Positions 1 to 5,874 of a stretch of 8,255 nucleotides of DNA are shown here, one piece after another. The notes beneath the pieces are model-generated. The model did no database searches. It was not told the DNA's origin and saw only the letters and a list, made by a program, of their open reading frames with translations. Made by a program: the position numbers and the translations under genes. The first letter of the stretch is position 1. Every line of letters starts with the position of its first letter. This DNA comes from Candidatus Thalassarchaeaceae archaeon. GTDB lineage: Archaea > Thermoplasmatota > Poseidoniia > Poseidoniales > Thalassarchaeaceae. The stretch is taken from positions 5,246-13,500 of the forward strand of contig DUJH01000032.1 in the NCBI GenBank assembly GCA_013329905.1, given 5' to 3'.

Positions 1-1430
1 TCGTGACACCCAGCATGCCCGTGTCTTGCTGTCGTCTCTTGATACCATGAGACCCAGCAGACTCTATCGATCACATCATCGTCATCGGTATCAACTGCAA
101 GAGGGGGGGCGTCGGCGTAGCCATTGACTGCCTCGAATGACCAAATTTCACTACCATCGTCGATTTCGAGGCCGCGGTACTCGGCCCCATCGACAGAACT
201 CGAACCATCAGCATCGGTTGGAATGGTGATAATCATCTCGGGAGTGCTATCCGAATCGAGATTAGCTACAATAGGGCCAGGTAAGCGAATGTGCGGGACA
301 TCTGAATCTCCGTCGAGATTCGACAGGCTCAGGCCGCCCCATTTCTGATCACCTGTTTCCGAGTCTAATTTCCAAACCCACATCGCCCCACTCGAAGCCT
401 GAGTAGTAGTCAACAGGACGTAGCCAGTCTCATCATCAACCTGCGCAAATGCTGGATCTGAAGGATGGCTTCCATCCTGCAGAGTTGACTCCCAAATGGG
501 GGTAGGAGCGCCATTCGCAGCAAGAGGGAGTGCGACGATGACTGGATTGTCGCTAATTTCATCGATGGCAGCCAAAACCAATTCGGCATCGCCATCGAGG
601 TCCAAGTCGGCCAGCAATGGCTGAGTGGTAGGGTTATGGCCGCCGAACAAAGATGAGGTGTAAGGCCCCTCAACACTGCTAATTCGCAGAGAATCATCGC
701 TGTAGGTCCAGAGCAACTCTCCGCTCTTCGACCCGCCAGAAGACCAACCGGTCACCGAGCATTGCAGTCGAGGGGAGTAAGCATCGACATACATCGTGCC
801 GCCTGCATCGTAAACCACGATGACCTCCTGACTTCCATCGTCATCGAGGTCGACGACGACAGGAGATGCCTTGACAATCTCAGTCGCACCCAAGTCGACC
901 TCCCAAGCAAGATCTGCATCCTCACCCTCGACAATCCGCATCACACTGTGGTCGCTACCGCCGACAGCAACCGTCTGAATGATGATCGTGAAGAGAGAAT
1001 CTCCACCGCAGCGCTCGGCCGCCGCATCTTCGGTATCGATTTGTCCGCTGAGATCAGCCACTGGAGTGCCGAGTGCGTCAGTTCCGATGGAGTACGACCC
1101 GTAGACCCAATTCACAACTGGGTCGACAACCGATGCCAGCTCCGCAGCATCGGTAGGAGCGCCGCTTCCAGCCCCTCCGTCAGGGGAGTGTGCAGGTCCG
1201 ACCGATGTTCTCTGTGCGAGGCGTCCGGGTTGAGGCCAAGGTTGCTCTCCATCTGACCAAGGGTCGATGATCCCGGCGAATGCCTGCGAATCATCCAATT
1301 GACCCAGAGATTCGCTATCTTTCTCGGAACCAAGCATCATCGGAGAGATGGATAACAGCAACAAGCAGGCAACGGCAAGCACTGCTTTTTGCTCGCCGAA
1401 TCGTCCAAAATCAGCAGACCGCATGCTCAT
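1..1430 (-). CDS. Secreted FG-GAP/VCBS-like repeat protein, C-terminus beyond window
   Basis: The reading frame runs without a stop from an ATG at 1430 to the left edge, giving 476 residues and no C-terminus. The N-terminus looks like a Sec signal peptide: a short basic stretch (MSMRSADFGRFGEQK) and then a hydrophobic core at about residues 16-33 (AVLAVACLLLLSISPMMLG). The mature part is acidic and rich in Gly, Ser and Asp. It repeats a motif of a hydrophobic strand plus a DxDxDG-type loop: VVVDLDDDGSQEVIVV near residue 190, LLADLDLDGDAELVLA near 271, PIVANLDSDSTPEMII near 383 and PLAVDTDDDD near 441. Such loops are typical of FG-GAP/VCBS beta-propeller blades, where the acidic residues bind calcium. 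The protein is therefore probably exported and may act in adhesion, polymer binding or as the propeller part of a larger surface protein; the substrate cannot be told. An in-frame ATG at 1424 is an alternative start, and neither has a clear Shine-Dalgarno sequence. It is transcribed divergently from rpo7. Confidence 0.82.
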   Translation of the reverse strand, partial: MSMRSADFGRFGEQKAVLAVACLLLLSISPMMLGSEKDSESLGQLDDSQAFAGIIDPWSDGEQPWPQPGRLAQRTSVGPAHSPDGGAGSGAPTDAAELASVVDPVVNWVYGSYSIGTDALGTPVADLSGQIDTEDAAAERCGGDSLFTIIIQTVAVGGSDHSVMRIVEGEDADLAWEVDLGATEIVKASPVVVDLDDDGSQEVIVVYDAGGTMYVDAYSPRLQCSVTGWSSGGSKSGELLWTYSDDSLRISSVEGPYTSSLFGGHNPTTQPLLADLDLDGDAELVLAAIDEISDNPVIVALPLAANGAPTPIWESTLQDGSHPSDPAFAQVDDETGYVLLTTTQASSGAMWVWKLDSETGDQKWGGLSLSNLDGDSDVPHIRLPGPIVANLDSDSTPEMIITIPTDADGSSSVDGAEYRGLEIDDGSEIWSFEAVNGYADAPPLAVDTDDDDVIDRVCWVSWYQETTARHGHAGCH

Positions 1431-1484
1431 CAGAGGCGAAGTTGCCCTTTCCGAGCCACTTGAACGTTCGGGCCATACTATCAA

Positions 1485-1501
1485 TCAGACCTACGGTCTG
1501 A
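1485..1501. repeat. Perfect dyad TCAGACC-TAC-GGTCTGA
   Basis: Two 7-base arms are exactly complementary around a 3-base centre. The dyad lies 55-71 bases upstream of the minus-strand start at 1430 and directly next to a TATA-like TGATAGTA (1483-1476) for that gene. The size and position suit a dimeric regulator site at the promoter of the secreted protein gene, but chance cannot be ruled out for one occurrence. Confidence 0.4.
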
Positions 1502-1555
1502 GGAGAGTTTCACTTTTTCCGACCGATTTACAGAGGCGTAGCCCCATCCGTTGCG

Positions 1556-1563
1556 CTTATACG
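1556..1563 (+). promoter_or_regulatory. Possible TATA box for the rpo7 operon
   Basis: CTTATACG stands out in a GC-rich surrounding and resembles the archaeal box A (consensus close to YTTATATA). Initiation about 25 bases downstream would give a leader of roughly 100 bases before the rpo7 start codon. This is a motif match only; no transcript evidence is available and the upstream BRE is not obvious. Confidence 0.3.
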
Positions 1564-1644
1564 AGGGGCGCAGGTCGGCGGTTCGCACGGACCTCTCCTC
1601 TTGAGGCACAGCCGATGAGGGACGGGAGGGTTGACCTGCCTTTC

Positions 1645-1662
1645 CTCCGACTGAACTCGGAG
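1645..1662 (+). other. Small hairpin in the presumed rpo7 leader
   Basis: CTCCGA and TCGGAG form a perfect 6-bp stem around a 6-base loop, ending 13 bases before the GGAGG ribosome binding site. If the leader is transcribed, the hairpin sits close to the site of translation initiation and could affect it. It is not followed by a T-run, so it does not look like a terminator. Confidence 0.3.
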
Positions 1663-1675
1663 CGGTCCGGCAACT

Positions 1676-1680
1676 GGAGG
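1676..1680 (+). promoter_or_regulatory. Ribosome binding site of rpo7
   Basis: GGAGG lies 8 bases before the ATG at 1689. It supports that start over the in-frame ATG at 1707, as does the MYSLVT N-terminus expected of the family. Confidence 0.75.
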
Positions 1681-1688
1681 AAAAGGAA

Positions 1689-2237
1689 ATGTACAGTCTT
1701 GTGACCATGGAAGACACCATCCGCATCCCTGCGGAATATATCCGTAAGGACCGAAAGCTCGAGGACCATATCGATGAGTTGGCTCACGCTGCTTTCGAGG
1801 GTCGATTCGATGAAGATGAGAATTACACTTTGCTGACTTTCAATCACGAGACCGTTGGCCGCGGCAAGATAATTCACGGAGATGGAGCAATCTATCAGCG
1901 AGTTCGCTTCAAGGCGCTCCACTTCACCATGGATGCCAACGAAGTTGTCGATGGCGCTGTGTCAGAAATCTCCGAGTATGGCGCCTTCGTGCGTATCGGT
2001 CCAATCGAGGCTCTGCTTCACAAGTCGCAGATTCTCGACGAACCCATTCAAGTCAATATGGGAATTCGTCGTATCGAAGGATCTAAGTCTGGAAAGCACA
2101 TCGAAGAGGGTTCCTTCGTCCGCTCTCGCATCGTCTCAAAAGCGATCAACCAGAACGACCCCCGTTCAAGCAAGATTGGCCTAAATTGTAAGATGTCAGG
2201 CTTGGGCGCTCACGATTGGTTGACTCGAGGTGACTGA
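1689..2237 (+). CDS. rpo7: DNA-directed RNA polymerase subunit Rpo7 (RpoE, RPB7 homologue)
   Basis: Rpo7 (older name RpoE or RpoE') pairs with Rpo4 to form the stalk of archaeal RNA polymerase, which binds emerging RNA and helps open complex formation. The 182-residue product has the family's usual length and start (MYSLVTMEDTIRIP). The N-terminal tip domain covers about residues 1-80 and contains the GRGKIIHGDGA turn (57-67). The C-terminal S1/OB-fold domain begins near residue 83, with the typical VSEISEYGAFVRIGPIEALLH stretch split over residues 91-111, and ends with the conserved GLG..W near the C-terminus. A GGAGG site lies 8 bases before the ATG. The gene opens an operon: its last codons contain the ribosome binding site of spt4, which starts 2 bases after the stop. 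The rpo7-spt4-S24e-S27ae order is a well known archaeal arrangement. Confidence 0.96.
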   Translation: MYSLVTMEDTIRIPAEYIRKDRKLEDHIDELAHAAFEGRFDEDENYTLLTFNHETVGRGKIIHGDGAIYQRVRFKALHFTMDANEVVDGAVSEISEYGAFVRIGPIEALLHKSQILDEPIQVNMGIRRIEGSKSGKHIEEGSFVRSRIVSKAINQNDPRSSKIGLNCKMSGLGAHDWLTRGD

Positions 2238-2239
2238 AG

Positions 2240-2458
2240 ATGGCAAAGAAGCCCTTCGCCTGCGGTGAGTGCAACAGGATTCTGCCCGATCCAGAGAAAA
2301 AGAACGACCCAGTCCAATGCATGCATTGCCCATCCGCCCCAGTGACAACAGACTGGTCCGGATATGTGGTAATCATGCACCCAAAACGATCCGAGGTCGC
2401 ACAGCGGCTGAACATCGACGACCCTGGCTCGTACGCGCTGAAGGTTAATATCCGCTGA
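2240..2458 (+). CDS. spt4: Transcription elongation factor Spt4 (RpoE'')
   Basis: Spt4 is the small partner of Spt5; together they clamp RNA polymerase on DNA and raise processivity. The 72-residue protein has the expected zinc site, C8-x2-C11 and C27-x2-C30. This is followed by the family core DWSGYVVIMHP, then SEVAQRL and a C-terminal PGSYALKV strand, which forms the Spt5 contact in known structures. The start is set by GAGGTGA (2227-2233), which overlaps the end of rpo7, so the two genes are probably translationally coupled. Older annotations call this product RNA polymerase subunit E''. Spt5 itself is not in the window. Confidence 0.95.
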   Translation: MAKKPFACGECNRILPDPEKKNDPVQCMHCPSAPVTTDWSGYVVIMHPKRSEVAQRLNIDDPGSYALKVNIR

Positions 2459-2471
2459 AGGAGGAATCTGT

Positions 2472-2774
2472 ATGGAAATAATCGAGAGAAAAGAAAATCC
2501 ATTGCTGAACCGTGTCGAACTCCGCTTCCGCTGGGAGCATTCGGCCGGATCAACACCGACACTCGCAGAGATGGTTGCTGCTGCAGCAAAGGCCGAGCCT
2601 GGTTCGAAGAAGGAATTGACTTTCGTCAAGGATGTCAGCACCCGCTTCGGCCGCGCGCAGACGACTGGAATCGCTCTGATTTACGGCGATTCAGAAGCCG
2701 CTACCCTAGAGCCGGAGTATATGCACAAGAGGCACGCGAAGCTCAACCCGAAGCCAAAAGGAGGCGATGAGTGA
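2472..2774 (+). CDS. rps24e: Small ribosomal subunit protein S24e
   Basis: This is an archaeal/eukaryotic-type protein of the small ribosomal subunit, 100 residues long, as usual for archaea. Family features are visible. The N-terminal strand contains NPLLNRVELRFRWEHSAGSTP, whose archaeal form reads K.NPLL.R.E....v.h...pTP. The core contains the TRFGRAQTTGIALIYG segment, and the end has a typical basic EYMHKRHAKLNPKPK stretch. An AAGGAGG site (2458-2464) overlaps the last base of the spt4 stop and lies 7 bases before the ATG. The stop codon shares one base with the start of S27ae. In many euryarchaea a DUF359 GTP-dependent dephospho-CoA kinase gene sits between spt4 and this gene; here it is absent. 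Confidence 0.95.
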   Translation: MEIIERKENPLLNRVELRFRWEHSAGSTPTLAEMVAAAAKAEPGSKKELTFVKDVSTRFGRAQTTGIALIYGDSEAATLEPEYMHKRHAKLNPKPKGGDE

Positions 2775-2941
2775 TGTCAGACAATCCTAACGCTAATGCG
2801 AAGTGGTCGAAGTACACGATCGAGGGCGAAGAACTCGTCCGCGGTGAGACCTGTCCAACTTGTGGACCCGGTGTCTTCCTCGGCATCCATACTGACCGCA
2901 AAACCTGCGGTAAGTGCGGCCACACAATCAAGAACGAGTGA
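2774..2941 (+). CDS. rps27ae: Small ribosomal subunit protein S27ae
   Basis: This 55-residue zinc-ribbon protein of the small subunit is easily missed because of its length. The ATG overlaps the last base of the S24e stop, and a GGAGG (2760-2764) lies 9 bases upstream inside S24e. The protein starts MSDNPNANAKWSKYTIEGEE, and the archaeal S27ae signature follows: CPTC (C27, C30), GPGVFLGIHTDRKTCGKCG (second pair C45, C48) and a short basic end (HTIKNE). Unlike eukaryotic S27a there is no ubiquitin fusion. It is the last gene of the operon. Its final 14 bases overlap the end of the convergent minus-strand gene. The Kae1/Bud32 gene that often follows in euryarchaea is not here. Confidence 0.94.
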   Translation: MSDNPNANAKWSKYTIEGEELVRGETCPTCGPGVFLGIHTDRKTCGKCGHTIKNE

Positions 2942-3938
2942 ATGGGAAATCGGCCAGCGTGCCGTCATTGGTTAGCACTCGCTGGCCTACGAATCCCACT
3001 CCGATTTCTGTTCGCTTCGAAATTTCGAGGATTCCCTCGAAGAGGCGTCCATCGATTCTCCATCCGGTAAATTCCCAGGCTCCGTCTTGATACCGAGCCG
3101 CCATCACAGGTCCGGATGTCGGATGGGATTCGAGAACCTGTTCTGCATTAGTTCTAGCAATTCCGCCGGTTGATAGAGCGAGCAGATGTTCATTCTTTGA
3201 GTGGAATACTGCTTCGATTCGCTCGCCCACTCGAAGATTTCGCCTGTCGAGCTCGCTACCATCTTCCATCGACAGATCGACTACGAGTCCATTATCGAAC
3301 CAGATTCGGAGGATTTCTCCCGAAACTGACATCGAGATTGCAGTTTCTTGCCCTCGTCGTTTTCCATCGATTACACTCGGCATACTGGCTCGCCAGATTT
3401 CCTTCGCTTCGATATCCATACGGTAGACACCGCGACTTCGCAGAGCGAAGCAGAACCCACCTTCGACTTGGCAGACTGCAGTGGGTTCTGCATCGAGGGA
3501 GCGCGACCAGATGGCTTCAGCTGGGTGGACTAGCGTCGAATCATCCGAGGTACGCAAGGCACTTCGGGTCGCGCCGTCTTGCCAATCTGCTTCGATATCG
3601 AGGCTGGCCATCCTCGCCAGCCTCATCTCTGGCTCGACCCATATTCCCAACCAAGCCCCCTCGAATGCGGTTGAGCAGGAGATACCTGCTGGGAACGGTG
3701 TCGAGACTTTACTTGCTAGTTTCCCTTCGGCACTGATTTTGGCCAATTCGCCGAGGGTTCCGACGACGATGTGATTGTCATCGGAGTCGTCGACTCGAGC
3801 AGGTGTGAACGGAATGATTCGCTGCACATATCCACCTGCTCGCTCCGGTGTTTGAACCTGTGGTGTCGAAGGTTGAGCCTTTGGCCTCGACTTCGGATGA
3901 ATTGAAGGCGCGAGGCTCGCAGCGTCGAACATGCTCAC
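2928..3938 (-). CDS. Uncharacterised protein, possibly a cytosolic beta-propeller
   Basis: I do not recognise a named family. The 336-residue product has no signal peptide or membrane segment. Residues 1 to about 36 are rich in Pro, Ser, Gln and Ala and look disordered. The rest is a series of short beta-strand-like units with Gly turns and a W/V-x-x-x-D pattern: HIVVGTLGELAKISAEGKL, then GGFCFALRSRGVYRMDIEAK leading into EIWRA, ILRIWFDNGLVVDLSMEDG, and HLLALSTGGIARTN. The pattern 'value is read, compared with element, then W' recalls PQQ/WD40-type propeller blades, so a scaffold or binding role is possible; this is inference. The earliest start is a GTG (3938), with an ATG two codons later (3932). 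Both overlap the dtdA start head to head, by 8 and 2 bases. Antisense ORFs across it are long but look like shadows. Confidence 0.75.
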   Translation of the reverse strand: MSMFDAASLAPSIHPKSRPKAQPSTPQVQTPERAGGYVQRIIPFTPARVDDSDDNHIVVGTLGELAKISAEGKLASKVSTPFPAGISCSTAFEGAWLGIWVEPEMRLARMASLDIEADWQDGATRSALRTSDDSTLVHPAEAIWSRSLDAEPTAVCQVEGGFCFALRSRGVYRMDIEAKEIWRASMPSVIDGKRRGQETAISMSVSGEILRIWFDNGLVVDLSMEDGSELDRRNLRVGERIEAVFHSKNEHLLALSTGGIARTNAEQVLESHPTSGPVMAARYQDGAWEFTGWRIDGRLFEGILEISKRTEIGVGFVGQRVLTNDGTLADFPFTRS

Positions 3939-4863
3939 CCTGCTGCTCGCTTCGTCGGCCGACAGCGCCTCGGTAAACCTCCACGACGCTGTCTCAGAAT
4001 TAGACGGTTGGTCGCCGCAGGAGGTGCTCGAACATGGTGTCCTACGGCGCCATTCGAACCGCGAAGTTCACCTTTTAATCATCGACCAATTGCATATCCA
4101 CGCCGACCATATAGACGCGATACATGCCGAGGCGACGGCTCAAACAGTCGACGAAGTGCTCGTACTTTCTCGCCATGCAGCCAAGAGTGGCATACCTTCG
4201 CTGACTGTCCATGCCATCGGAGTTCCCGGTGAAATTCCTCATGGCGAAGTAGGGTTTGCTGGAGGGGTGAAGGGAACAGCAGTACCTCCTTCCCCGCGCT
4301 TTGCAGCAATCTACAGAGCCCTCCGAGAAGAAACTGAAGCATCTCCTCTCGCGGAGGAATTTGATGTCAGCCTTGAGACCACCCACCACGGTCCGGTGTT
4401 GACGACTCCGACACTCTACCTCGAAATTGGTTCGAAGGAATCTGAATGGGGCCGAGCCGACGCCTCGGCTCTCTGGGCGCGAGTGATATCCCGCGTCCTC
4501 GGATTAGAATCCACAACCCCTGAGGGCGAGTGGCAAGGAGAGGGAGAGGTGATGATTGGGTTCGGAGGTGGCCATTATGCACCGCGTCACAGTGATGTCA
4601 TAATCCGCAGCGGCTTAGCATTCGGCCATCTGCTAGCAAATTACGCTCTAGTTTTCGATGAACAGACGGATCAATCACCCACTGGTCCTTGGAGGCATAG
4701 TCTGTGCGAGGCGGTTGAGAAAACCCGTCAAGCATTCCCTGGAGGAAGGGTCTTCGCCCATCTGGACCGCAAGTCGTTCAAGGGTTGGCAGCGCACTGCA
4801 ATCGCTGAAGAATTAGCCAATCTAGGGGTCGAAGTTCGCCGCGGACGCGATTTCATCCCTTGA
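3931..4863 (+). CDS. dtdA: D-aminoacyl-tRNA deacylase (DTD2, archaeal type)
   Basis: DTD2 hydrolyses the ester bond of D-aminoacyl-tRNAs, so that D-amino acids are not used in translation. It is a metal-dependent enzyme found in archaea and plants (GEK1) and is unrelated to bacterial DTD1. The 310-residue product carries the family hallmarks in order: N-terminal strand LTLLLASSADSASVN (2-16), LSRHAAKSGIPSLTVHAIG (79-97), THHGP (151-155), YLEIGSKESEW (163-173) and GGGHYAPRHSD (212-222), with the conserved His residues in the last motif. It is somewhat longer than many archaeal members; the extra length seems to lie in the 100-145 region. The ATG at 3931 fits the family N-terminus but has no close Shine-Dalgarno sequence and starts inside the divergent gene, so it may be leaderless. 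The proline dehydrogenase gene follows after 6 bases and is probably co-transcribed. Confidence 0.93.
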   Translation: MLTLLLASSADSASVNLHDAVSELDGWSPQEVLEHGVLRRHSNREVHLLIIDQLHIHADHIDAIHAEATAQTVDEVLVLSRHAAKSGIPSLTVHAIGVPGEIPHGEVGFAGGVKGTAVPPSPRFAAIYRALREETEASPLAEEFDVSLETTHHGPVLTTPTLYLEIGSKESEWGRADASALWARVISRVLGLESTTPEGEWQGEGEVMIGFGGGHYAPRHSDVIIRSGLAFGHLLANYALVFDEQTDQSPTGPWRHSLCEAVEKTRQAFPGGRVFAHLDRKSFKGWQRTAIAEELANLGVEVRRGRDFIP

Positions 4864-4869
4864 GCAACC

Positions 4870-5874
4870 GTGAAAGTGCTCCCGTCACCCCAAGTCAGCA
4901 TGGGCGTCTTCGGTCGTGTCATCATGCTGATGATGCCCATCACTCCAAAATTCATCATCCGATGGGTTGCCAACCGCTATGTCGCCGGTCCCGACCTCGA
5001 AAGCGCACTGGACGTAATGCGTGAAATTAGTGCACAGGGCGCATGCTTCACCGTCGATGTACTTGGTGAAGAAATCACGACACTAGCTGAAGCAGATTTC
5101 TTCGTCGAAGAATATGCGCGAGTATTAGACGCGGTAGTTGCAGAAGGACTCGACGCAAATATCTCGTTGAAACCAACGGCTTTCGGATTGCTCATCGACC
5201 AATCAGCAGCCGTTGCGAATATCGAGCGAATCACTAGGAAAGCCGCTGAGAACGAAATCTACGTTCGTCTCGACATGGAAGATCACAGGGTCACCCAACC
5301 CACAATCGACCTCGTTACCACCATGCACGAGAGAGGACTGACCAATATCGGCACTGTTTTGCAAGCCAGATTATTCCGTACCGGAGAGGATATCGCAAAC
5401 TTGTCTGAAAAACTGGCCAACGACTCTGATGTGCGCATCTGCAAGGGAATTTACCTTGAATCGGAGGAAATTGCACACACCGGCTACCACCAGATAGTTG
5501 AGGCGACGAACCGAGCGATTGACCAATTACTCGACGCTGGTTCGTACACAGCAATCGCATCCCACGATATGCCTGTCATCAATCATTCATTGGCCGCCCT
5601 GAGTGAGAGAGGGATGGGCCCAGTCACTAATGAATCGGGAGAAGGAGGGAGCTCGTTACGTAAAGGAAAAGGCCCCGGATATGAATTCCAAATGCTTCTC
5701 GGAGTTCGCGGAAACATCCGACGTAGGCTCGCATCCCAAGGTCACCTGACCCGCGTCTACATCCCATACGGGAGTCGCTGGTACGAGTACAGCATGCGAC
5801 GACTGCGCGAAAACCCCGACGTCGCATGGCACATCGCCAAGAGCATAATCATGCCTTGGACAAATCGCCGCTAA
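4870..5874 (+). CDS. Proline dehydrogenase (monofunctional, FAD-dependent)
   Basis: The enzyme oxidises L-proline to 1-pyrroline-5-carboxylate with FAD, the first step of proline breakdown to glutamate, and passes electrons to the respiratory chain. The 334-residue TIM-barrel protein shows PRODH motifs in order: YVAGPDLESAL (37-47), SLKPTAFGL with K101, RLDMEDH with D135, VRICKGIYLE (188-197), SHD (231-233), EFQMLLGVRG (272-281) and RVYIPYGSRWYEYSMRRLRE (295-314), whose Arg pair (R310, R311) binds the substrate carboxylate in known structures. The GTG at 4870 is the earliest start, 6 bases after dtdA; GTG 4876 or ATG 4900 are possible, and no strong ribosome binding site decides between them. 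A hydrophobic helix near residues 14-30 may help membrane association. A Gly/Ser/Lys-rich loop (257-270) lies before the EFQML motif. The partner P5C dehydrogenase is not in the window, so the gene is not a PutA fusion. Confidence 0.93.
   Translation: MKVLPSPQVSMGVFGRVIMLMMPITPKFIIRWVANRYVAGPDLESALDVMREISAQGACFTVDVLGEEITTLAEADFFVEEYARVLDAVVAEGLDANISLKPTAFGLLIDQSAAVANIERITRKAAENEIYVRLDMEDHRVTQPTIDLVTTMHERGLTNIGTVLQARLFRTGEDIANLSEKLANDSDVRICKGIYLESEEIAHTGYHQIVEATNRAIDQLLDAGSYTAIASHDMPVINHSLAALSERGMGPVTNESGEGGSSLRKGKGPGYEFQMLLGVRGNIRRRLASQGHLTRVYIPYGSRWYEYSMRRLRENPDVAWHIAKSIIMPWTNRR

Larger units (their letters stand above)
1431..1688. promoter_or_regulatory. Divergent intergenic region between secreted protein gene and rpo7
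   Basis: This is the only gene-free stretch over 100 bases in the window. It must hold the promoters of both divergent genes. I see a perfect 7-bp-arm dyad (1485-1501), a perfect 8-bp palindrome GAACGTTC (1462-1469), a TATA-like CTTATACG on the plus strand (1556-1563), a weaker TGATAGTA on the minus strand (1483-1476) and a 6-bp hairpin (1645-1662). The part from about 1535 to 1675 is GC-rich, with several other short self-complementary pieces such as AGGTC/GACCT (1572-1576 with 1590-1594). No tRNA fits, and no small ORF here looks convincing on either strand. Confidence 0.6.

Noticed and set aside
762..1256. Plus-strand ORF of 164 codons
   Set aside because: It is antisense to the secreted repeat protein, whose frame has a signal peptide and recognisable Asp-rich repeats; the plus-strand product has no family features.
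1572..1600. GGTTCG-containing segment as the T-arm of a tRNA
   Set aside because: The flanking five bases do not pair as a T-stem and no anticodon or acceptor stem can be placed around it on either strand.
2146..2641. Two minus-strand ORFs (143 and 147 codons) over spt4 and S24e
   Set aside because: Both lie antisense to well recognised genes and show no motif of their own.
3170..3736. Plus-strand ORF of 188 codons
   Set aside because: Its product is Arg/Leu/Ser-rich without domain pattern, as expected for the shadow of the minus-strand gene at 2928-3938.
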